Positions 6,737 to 11,609 of a DNA stretch of 11,609 nt are shown in pieces. Position 1 is the stretch's first letter; every line of letters starts with the position of its first letter. The translations under genes and the position numbers were made by a program. The notes beneath the pieces were generated by a model. The model worked only from the letters and a program-made list of their open reading frames with translations, was not told the DNA's origin and ran no database searches. Origin of the DNA: Helicobacteraceae bacterium (GTDB taxonomy: Bacteria; Campylobacterota; Campylobacteria; Campylobacterales; Sulfurimonadaceae); the NCBI GenBank assembly GCA_027068615.1, contig JAMOQV010000138.1, positions 1 through 11,609 on the forward strand. The letters are read 5' to 3'.

Positions 6737-6742
6737 AGTATA
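6737..6742 (-). promoter_or_regulatory. -10 box of the PAS-chemoreceptor operon
   Basis: TATACT on the minus strand in the 71-bp gap between the divergent PAS and MFS genes. It predicts a start near 6730 and a leader of about 21 nt that includes the AAGGGA ribosome binding site. Confidence 0.45.
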
Positions 6743-6768
6743 ACATAAAAAATCTGAAATACTTTAGA

Positions 6769-6774
6769 TATAAT
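6769..6774 (+). promoter_or_regulatory. -10 box of the MFS gene, apparently leaderless
   Basis: TATAAT within TTTAGATATAATTGCAAT. The expected transcription start, about 7 nt downstream, falls on the A of the MFS start codon at 6781. No Shine-Dalgarno sequence is present between the box and the ATG. Confidence 0.5.
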
Positions 6775-6780
6775 TGCAAT

Positions 6781-7887
6781 ATGTCTATACTTCTTTCAAC
6801 ATTTTATTTTTTTTACTTTTCGATAGTTGGTGTTTATATTATATTTTTACCTAAAGTTTTATCTGGTATTGGTTATAGTGCTAGTGAAATAGGGGTTATT
6901 TTTGCTACAGCTCCAATGGTTAGATTTTTATTGCCTTTTGCTTTTATGAAAGGTTTAAAATTAAATTCAAAAATCTTTAATATTGCATTGTTGTTTATGT
7001 TAATTAGTAGTATCTCATTTTATTTTACAAATAGTGATTTTATTTTACTACTTATATCAAATATAGGGTTAGGGATAGGGCTTAGTGTTATACTTCCGTA
7101 TATAGAGGTTATAGCTTTACAAGAGATAGGTAAGCAAAGTTATGGAAAAGTAAGGCTTTTTGGTTCTATAGGATTTATACTTGTAGCTCTTGTTCTAGTT
7201 AAGTTTTTAACTTCTGCTGATGTAGCTTTTTTGTTTTTAATGAGTTTAGCCTTTTTTACAACATTGGTTGCATTTAGTATAGTAAAGTTTTCCCATCATA
7301 TACAATCAAAAGAGGAAGATATACCTACTAATGACATAGATATATTGAGAGATTGGCATCTATGGCTTGGTTTAACACTTATGCAAGTTAGTTTTGGGGC
7401 ATTTTATAATTTTTTTACCATATATGAAACAAATTTTGGTGTAAGTTTGGATATGACTATATACTTGTGGAGTTTTGGAGTCTTAGTTGAGATTGCTATG
7501 TTGTTTTTTCAGGGTAAACTTCTTAGTAAAAATTTACTTTTTATTTTACAGCTTAGTTTAGTCTTTACAGCCATTAGATGGTTTTTAGTGTATCTATATC
7601 CACAAAATATAGCTATACTGTTTTTTTCACAGTCATTGCATGCTTTTAGTTTTGCTTTATTTCATTCTACTGCTATAGTATATCTGTTTGGATTATATAA
7701 ACATCGTTCATTGGCACAACAGTTTTTTCTTGGCATAACTTATGGTTTTGGTGGATTTATAGGTGCATTGATAGCTGGGTATATATATGAACATATTCCT
7801 GAATATCTATTTTTAAGTTCATCTGTTTTAGCTTTAAGTTCTTTATATTTTATAACTTTATGGAAAAAATCTTGCAAAATGCCATAA
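6781..7887 (+). CDS. Major facilitator superfamily permease, PPP (HcaT-like) type
   Basis: A 368-residue inner-membrane protein with about 12 hydrophobic helices. Six lie before and six after a polar central loop at about residues 170-192 (HHIQSKEEDIPTND). Family marks are LSTFYFFYF near the start, YGKVRLFGSIGFI at about 120-132, and QSLHAFSFALFHS at about 284-296. These are typical of the proton-coupled phenylpropionate permease family, with HcaT as the named member. The substrate cannot be read from the sequence; distant members also transport sugars or nucleosides. The first ATG fits the family's usual N-terminus, with helix 1 starting at once, but has no ribosome binding site. The gene diverges from the PAS operon and lies 56 bp before the restriction-modification cluster. 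It is rich in TTT and TTA codons. Confidence 0.85.
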   Translation: MSILLSTFYFFYFSIVGVYIIFLPKVLSGIGYSASEIGVIFATAPMVRFLLPFAFMKGLKLNSKIFNIALLFMLISSISFYFTNSDFILLLISNIGLGIGLSVILPYIEVIALQEIGKQSYGKVRLFGSIGFILVALVLVKFLTSADVAFLFLMSLAFFTTLVAFSIVKFSHHIQSKEEDIPTNDIDILRDWHLWLGLTLMQVSFGAFYNFFTIYETNFGVSLDMTIYLWSFGVLVEIAMLFFQGKLLSKNLLFILQLSLVFTAIRWFLVYLYPQNIAILFFSQSLHAFSFALFHSTAIVYLFGLYKHRSLAQQFFLGITYGFGGFIGALIAGYIYEHIPEYLFLSSSVLALSSLYFITLWKKSCKMP

Positions 7888-7908
7888 AAACATCTTTGTA
7901 AGTGGTTT

Positions 7909-7936
7909 TATAGTATATTTTCAAAAAAAGATGGAG
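7909..7936 (+). promoter_or_regulatory. Possible -10 box and ribosome binding site of the methyltransferase
   Basis: Overlapping TATAGT (7909-7914) and TATATT (7914-7919) could serve as a -10 box. GGAG at 7933-7936 stands 7 nt before the TTG start at 7944 and supports that start codon. No terminator is visible between the MFS gene and here, so read-through is also possible. Confidence 0.35.
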
Positions 7937-7943
7937 AGTGTAG

Positions 7944-8957
7944 TTGTATAATATATCACAAAGAAGATACCTTGGTAACAAAAACTCGATTTTACCTTTT
8001 ATAGATGAGATTATAAAAGCAGAGGTTGGGAAGTTTGACTCTTTTTGTGATATATTTTCTGGTACTGGTGTTGTTGGGGAGTACTTTAATGAAAAAGATA
8101 CAAAAATCATCTCAAACGATTTACTTTATAACAACTTTGTATCTCTAAATGCTTTTTTATCCCCTGAGAGTTTTGATGAGGTTAAACTTCTAAACATTAT
8201 AGATGAATTTAACCATATCAAAACAAACAAAGAAAACTACTTTTCTAAAAACTTTGGAGATAGATACTTCTCTAAAAATGTAGCAAAAAAGATAGGCTAC
8301 ATAAGGGAAAAAATCAAAACTCTTTTTGTATTGCATCATATAAACCAACACGAAAAAAACATACTTATAACATCACTTCTTTACTCAGTAGATAGGATAG
8401 CAAACACGGTAGGACACTACGATGCCTACATAAAAAAAGAGATAAAATCTCAAAACCTAGAGATGAAGATGCTAAATATCTCAACTGAAAAAAATACAAA
8501 CAATGAGATACACAACAAAGATGCAAACCTACTTATAAGAGATATAGAGTGTGATGTACTCTACCTAGACCCACCATACAACTCTCGCCAATACTGCGAT
8601 GCTTACCATCTACTTGAAAACTTAGCCCTATGGAACAAACCAAAAGTGTTTGGAGTTGCTAAAAAGTTTGACAGAACAAAACTAAAGAGTGATTACTCAA
8701 AGATAAATGCACCAAAGAGTTTTGATGACTTGATACAAAATGCAAAGTGCAACTATATACTACTTTCGTATAACAATATGGGAAACAAAGGCAATATAAG
8801 AAGTAATGCTAAGATAAGCGATAAAGATATAATCAACTCTTTAGAAAAAAGGGGAGAGATAAAAGTGTTTGAGAAAAAGTATAAAGAGTTTAATGCTGGT
8901 AATGCTAAAGTTGGGGATAATAAAGAGAGAGTATTTTTTGTGAAAGTTCAAAAATAG
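7944..8957 (+). CDS. D12-class N6-adenine DNA methyltransferase of a type II R-M system
   Basis: It transfers a methyl group from S-adenosylmethionine to adenine in the recognition site and so protects host DNA from the endonuclease encoded next. The 337-residue protein has the alpha-group motif order. RRYLGNK (7-13) comes first, then the SAM-binding D-I-F-S-G-T-G (36-42), SND at 67-69, and the catalytic LDPPYNSRQY with DPPY at 209-212. The start is TTG, chosen because RRYLGNK is normally within the first ten or so residues and a GGAG lies 7 nt upstream. The recognition site is inferred only from the partner: AlwI-family enzymes cut near GGATC. It is one methyltransferase domain, not a fusion. 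The stop codon overlaps the endonuclease start by one base. AAC codons look commoner than in the MFS gene upstream, which may reflect transfer. Confidence 0.9.
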   Translation: MYNISQRRYLGNKNSILPFIDEIIKAEVGKFDSFCDIFSGTGVVGEYFNEKDTKIISNDLLYNNFVSLNAFLSPESFDEVKLLNIIDEFNHIKTNKENYFSKNFGDRYFSKNVAKKIGYIREKIKTLFVLHHINQHEKNILITSLLYSVDRIANTVGHYDAYIKKEIKSQNLEMKMLNISTEKNTNNEIHNKDANLLIRDIECDVLYLDPPYNSRQYCDAYHLLENLALWNKPKVFGVAKKFDRTKLKSDYSKINAPKSFDDLIQNAKCNYILLSYNNMGNKGNIRSNAKISDKDIINSLEKRGEIKVFEKKYKEFNAGNAKVGDNKERVFFVKVQK

Positions 8958-10954
8958 TGAATACAGACAATATCAAATTTCAAAGCTACTCTTGGTCGTA
9001 TGGAACAACAAGCTTTAGAGTTTCAGAATTAAAGTACAAGATAGAGCGACAACTTATAAGATTAAAAGAGCTTTGGTTGGAGCATCCAAACAGCACTTGG
9101 AGAGAGATACAAAACAGTTACTTTGATATACTTGTTGAGGAGGGATTATCTCAACGAAGTACAAAAGATAAAGAAAAAGAAGCAAAAGAAGCAAGACAAA
9201 AAACATCATCTCTAAAAGATTTGGGTTTTATAACAGAAAATAGAAAACTAACCCCAGTTGGTGAAAAACTCTATAAAATAAATAAACAAAAAAATATAGG
9301 TATCAACAATATCTTTGGCATCAGAGATGACAACTTTATATACTTTAAACAACTACTAAAGATAGAGTTCTCAAAATATTCAAACTCAAGAAACTACTCA
9401 GATTTTAAGATAAATCCACTTTTATCTATCATATACTATATTATCCAGCTAGATTATGTATCAAAAGATGAGTTTACATACTTACTTCCACTTGTTAGAG
9501 ATGTAAAGAGTCTAAAAAGTATGGTTGAGGAGTTAAAACAAGATAGAACAAAAAGTATATATAGTTTTATAAAACAACATATACAAGAGATGCAAAACTA
9601 TAAAGATGCATTGGAGTATTTTTTAACAAATGAGCATAATATAGAGACTTTTGAGATTATAACTATGGATAGAAAGAGTAAAAAAAGTGTTCAAAGTTAC
9701 TACAAACTCTATCTTGAACTTTATAAATTTTTTACTTATAAAGATAGTTATAATGAAAAAGAGATGAAAAAACGCATAGAGTATATCTTAAAATCTATAA
9801 CTTCTATATCTACAAAAAACAGAACAAAATACTACAAACTACTCTTTAACAGTTCCACAAAAAATATAAAAGATGAAAATATAACTTACTTTATAAACCA
9901 CTCTTTAGTAAGTGTAGAAGATGAAAAAAGCTTTTTTAAAGAGGTGTTTTTTCTTATACACTCTATAAAATGGTACACAAATTTAGAGGAGTATTATGAC
10001 CTAAACAAAAGATACTTACTTTTAAGCGATATATTTGTATTTGAAGATGAGAAGATTTTTTTAGATGATATAGTTAGTTTGTATATGCAAGACAATATCG
10101 AAAACTTTTTAGATACAACACTCTCTTACTCAAAAGAGGATTATCAAACAAAACTTATAAGTGATATAGAGTTAAACTATGATGAAAAAGAGTTATATAA
10201 AAAAATCAAATCAAAATTTCCACAAGTAGAGGATGAGGCAAATCTAAAACAAAGCATCTTAAAAATCAAAGAGGCAAAAAAGATACAAAGGTTTAAGAAA
10301 CTAATCTCTAAAAGATTTAGTGATGAAGATATCATAAAACTTTTAACCTCCATAACAAAAAGAGATGATAAGTTTATAAAAAGTTATCTACCGTGGGAGT
10401 GTGATATTCCTACTATATTTGAGTATATTATAGGGATATGTTGGTATAAGATAAGTGATTTTCAAGGAGATCTAAGTAGCTTTTTAAATATGAGCTTAGA
10501 TGCATCTTTGCTACCAGTAAGGTTTGCAGGTGGTGGAAAAGCTGATATAGTGTTTAAGTATGATACACATGACTTGATGATAGAGGTAACACTTTCTAAA
10601 AAAGAGAATCAAAGAAAGATGGAGTTAGAGCCAGTTAGTCGCCATCTAGGTAGATATATGCTTCAAAACAAAGGCAATCATTATGCTATATTTGTAGCAT
10701 CACATCTTGATGCAAATGTTTTAGTGGGTCTGAGGTCTTATAGCAAGTTAAGATACTACAACACATCAAATACAAATGAGTTTGTGCAAAACCTACAAAT
10801 CATCCCACTAGATATATCTGATATCATACAGATAATAAAATCTAAAATGAGTTATAATACTTTTTATAAAATAGTAAATGATATTTATAAAGATAAAGAA
10901 GAAGATGGCTATCTTTGGTATAAAAATGTTTTACAAAAGAGTTTAAGGGGTTAA
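8957..10954 (+). CDS. AlwI-family type II restriction endonuclease
   Basis: A 665-residue enzyme expected to cut unmethylated DNA near an asymmetric site (GGATC for AlwI itself). The N-terminal region opens with YSWSYGTTSFR (11-21). It continues with a helical region containing TWREIQ (47-52) and a K-x-x-S-L-K-D-L-G-F motif (82-91) ahead of LTPVG, typical of the family. The nuclease core is near the C-terminus: GGGKAD (525-530), IEVTLS (542-547), then Q552, E556 and EPVSRHLGRY (558-567). D530 and E543 fit a PD-(D/E)xK site, but T545 stands where the lysine usually is. The middle (about 115-480) is long, lysine-rich and mostly helical. The start is GTG in TAGTG, overlapping the methyltransferase stop, with no clear ribosome binding site, so translation probably depends on coupling. 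No frameshift; it looks intact. Confidence 0.85.
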   Translation: MNTDNIKFQSYSWSYGTTSFRVSELKYKIERQLIRLKELWLEHPNSTWREIQNSYFDILVEEGLSQRSTKDKEKEAKEARQKTSSLKDLGFITENRKLTPVGEKLYKINKQKNIGINNIFGIRDDNFIYFKQLLKIEFSKYSNSRNYSDFKINPLLSIIYYIIQLDYVSKDEFTYLLPLVRDVKSLKSMVEELKQDRTKSIYSFIKQHIQEMQNYKDALEYFLTNEHNIETFEIITMDRKSKKSVQSYYKLYLELYKFFTYKDSYNEKEMKKRIEYILKSITSISTKNRTKYYKLLFNSSTKNIKDENITYFINHSLVSVEDEKSFFKEVFFLIHSIKWYTNLEEYYDLNKRYLLLSDIFVFEDEKIFLDDIVSLYMQDNIENFLDTTLSYSKEDYQTKLISDIELNYDEKELYKKIKSKFPQVEDEANLKQSILKIKEAKKIQRFKKLISKRFSDEDIIKLLTSITKRDDKFIKSYLPWECDIPTIFEYIIGICWYKISDFQGDLSSFLNMSLDASLLPVRFAGGGKADIVFKYDTHDLMIEVTLSKKENQRKMELEPVSRHLGRYMLQNKGNHYAIFVASHLDANVLVGLRSYSKLRYYNTSNTNEFVQNLQIIPLDISDIIQIIKSKMSYNTFYKIVNDIYKDKEEDGYLWYKNVLQKSLRG

Positions 10955-10958
10955 GTAA

Positions 10959-11225
10959 ATGCCAACAATATCGATGTTTTACGGAATAATTATTAGAATG
11001 TATTGTGCCCCAAAAGAGCATAATCCACCACATATTCATGTTTATTATCAAGATGATAAAGCTATTATTGATATAAATAAAGTTGAATTAGTTGAAGGAA
11101 AGCTACCAAAAAATAAGCTAAGAATTGTATTAGCTTGGGTAGAACTTAGAAAAGAAGAACTTTTAGCTGATTGGAATTTAGCTCAAAATGGTGAACTTCC
11201 ATTTAAAATAGACCCTTTAAGATAG
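10959..11225 (+). CDS. DUF4160 family protein
   Basis: An 88-residue protein with the family's features: MPTISMFYGIIIRMY at the start, an HNPPHIHV motif (21-28) with two histidines two residues apart, then a KAIIDI strand and a helix with AWVELRKEELLADW. DUF4160 genes are often found directly before a DUF2442 gene, as here, and the pair has been suggested to act like a toxin-antitoxin module; the biochemical function is not established. It starts 4 bp after the endonuclease stop, and its ribosome binding site (AAGGGG) lies in the last codons of that gene, so it belongs to the R-M transcript. Codon use (AAT, TTA) looks more like the MFS gene than the R-M genes. Confidence 0.85.
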   Translation: MPTISMFYGIIIRMYCAPKEHNPPHIHVYYQDDKAIIDINKVELVEGKLPKNKLRIVLAWVELRKEELLADWNLAQNGELPFKIDPLR

Positions 11226-11235
11226 GAGATGTAAA

Positions 11236-11478
11236 ATGTATTTAGCAGTAAAAGATGTTAAACCATTGCAAAACTATCATTTACTTTTAAAATTTGAAAA
11301 TGATGAAGAAAAAGTATTTGATGTGAAACCTTATCTTGAGATAGGTAAATTTCAAGAGTTAAAAGATGAAGATTTATTTAAAAGTGTAAAAGTCTGTTTT
11401 GATAGTATAGAATGGTCTAATCAACTAGATTTAGACCCTGAATTATTATATGAAAAATCATATACTAAAAAGAATTAA
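11236..11478 (+). CDS. DUF2442 family protein
   Basis: An 80-residue protein with the family layout: a first strand MYLAVKDVKPL, then NYHLLLKFENDEEKVFDV, PYLE at about 32-35, and a C-terminal part with SIEWSNQLDLDPELLY, the characteristic end of the family (W-x-x-x-x-D-L-x-P-E-x-L-Y). It follows DUF4160 by 10 bp, with AGGAG overlapping the end of that gene as its ribosome binding site. The function is unknown; by its place it is the likely partner of the DUF4160 protein. Confidence 0.85.
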   Translation: MYLAVKDVKPLQNYHLLLKFENDEEKVFDVKPYLEIGKFQELKDEDLFKSVKVCFDSIEWSNQLDLDPELLYEKSYTKKN

Positions 11479-11487
11479 GGAATTAAA

Positions 11488-11609
11488 ATGCAAGTATCTT
11501 TAAATATACAAGATGATTTATATCAACAACTTGTAAGTTGTGGTATAGATATACAAAATGAAGCGATAAAAACTTTTAAAAAGATTGTAGAAACAAAACC
11601 AGCTAAATC
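11488..11609 (+). CDS. Antitoxin-like small protein, N-terminal fragment
   Basis: An open frame begins at ATG 11488, 9 bp after the DUF2442 stop, with TAAGGAAT as ribosome binding site, and runs off the right edge. The 40 visible residues start MQVSLNIQDDLYQQLVSCG and continue with a helix containing KTFKKIVE. A leading strand followed by D-D-L-Y and a helix resembles ribbon-helix-helix antitoxins, which suggests that a toxin gene may lie just beyond the window. The fragment is too short to be certain. Confidence 0.5.
   Translation, partial: MQVSLNIQDDLYQQLVSCGIDIQNEAIKTFKKIVETKPAK

Noticed and set aside
7850..8110. Open frame of 86 codons on the minus strand
   Set aside because: It runs antisense across the MFS end and methyltransferase start and has no recognisable domain.
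10842..11051. Open frame of 69 codons on the minus strand
   Set aside because: Antisense to the endonuclease end and DUF4160, with a composition typical of chance translation.
1..11609. Avoidance of the AlwI site GGATC
   Set aside because: By eye I found only GGATC at 1883-1887 and GATCC at 5936-5940. GATC as a whole is also sparse (about 13), so two sites are not clearly fewer than expected.
1..11609. CRISPR array, tRNA, rRNA or insertion sequence
   Set aside because: No spaced direct-repeat array, cloverleaf with CCA end, rRNA sequence or transposase was seen.

Overview
The window looks like chromosome from an AT-rich member of the Campylobacterota (Epsilonproteobacteria), probably from the Arcobacter/Sulfurimonas side of the phylum. 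The reasons are the low G+C content, the recJ-pyrG adjacency also known from Campylobacter, an Aer/CetB-type PAS protein next to a soluble TlpD-like chemoreceptor with a CZB zinc domain, and promoters that show a TATAAT -10 box without a clear -35. This placement is inferred from gene content; no marker RNA gene is present.

Left part (1-6709, all genes on the minus strand). Reading in the direction of transcription, the order is: a PAS sensor protein; an overlapping cytoplasmic chemoreceptor; a short gap that holds a candidate small RNA; a B12-binding radical SAM protein; a degenerate GGDEF-EAL protein that starts 12 bp after it; CTP synthase (pyrG); a 297-bp gap rich in inverted repeats; and the first 31 codons of recJ. 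The PAS/chemoreceptor pair probably feeds redox or energy information to CheA. The radical SAM and GGDEF-EAL genes look co-translated, but their shared role is unknown.

Right part (6781-11609, plus strand). A 12-helix MFS permease of the PPP/HcaT type diverges from the PAS gene and may have a leaderless mRNA. Then comes a compact defence-type cluster: a D12-class adenine DNA methyltransferase, an AlwI-family restriction endonuclease whose GTG start overlaps the methyltransferase stop (TAGTG), a DUF4160 protein, a DUF2442 protein and a truncated antitoxin-like gene. All are separated by 10 bp or less or overlap, so they are probably one transcript.

The most unusual signals are non-coding. Between the chemoreceptor and the radical SAM gene (about 4794-4904, minus strand), two hairpins with unrelated stems carry the same 12-nt C-rich loop. 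A TATAAT box lies upstream and a U-rich tail downstream, which is the layout of a small RNA with two Shine-Dalgarno-complementary loops. The pyrG-recJ gap holds two consecutive elements that each fold, by eye, into a three-way junction.
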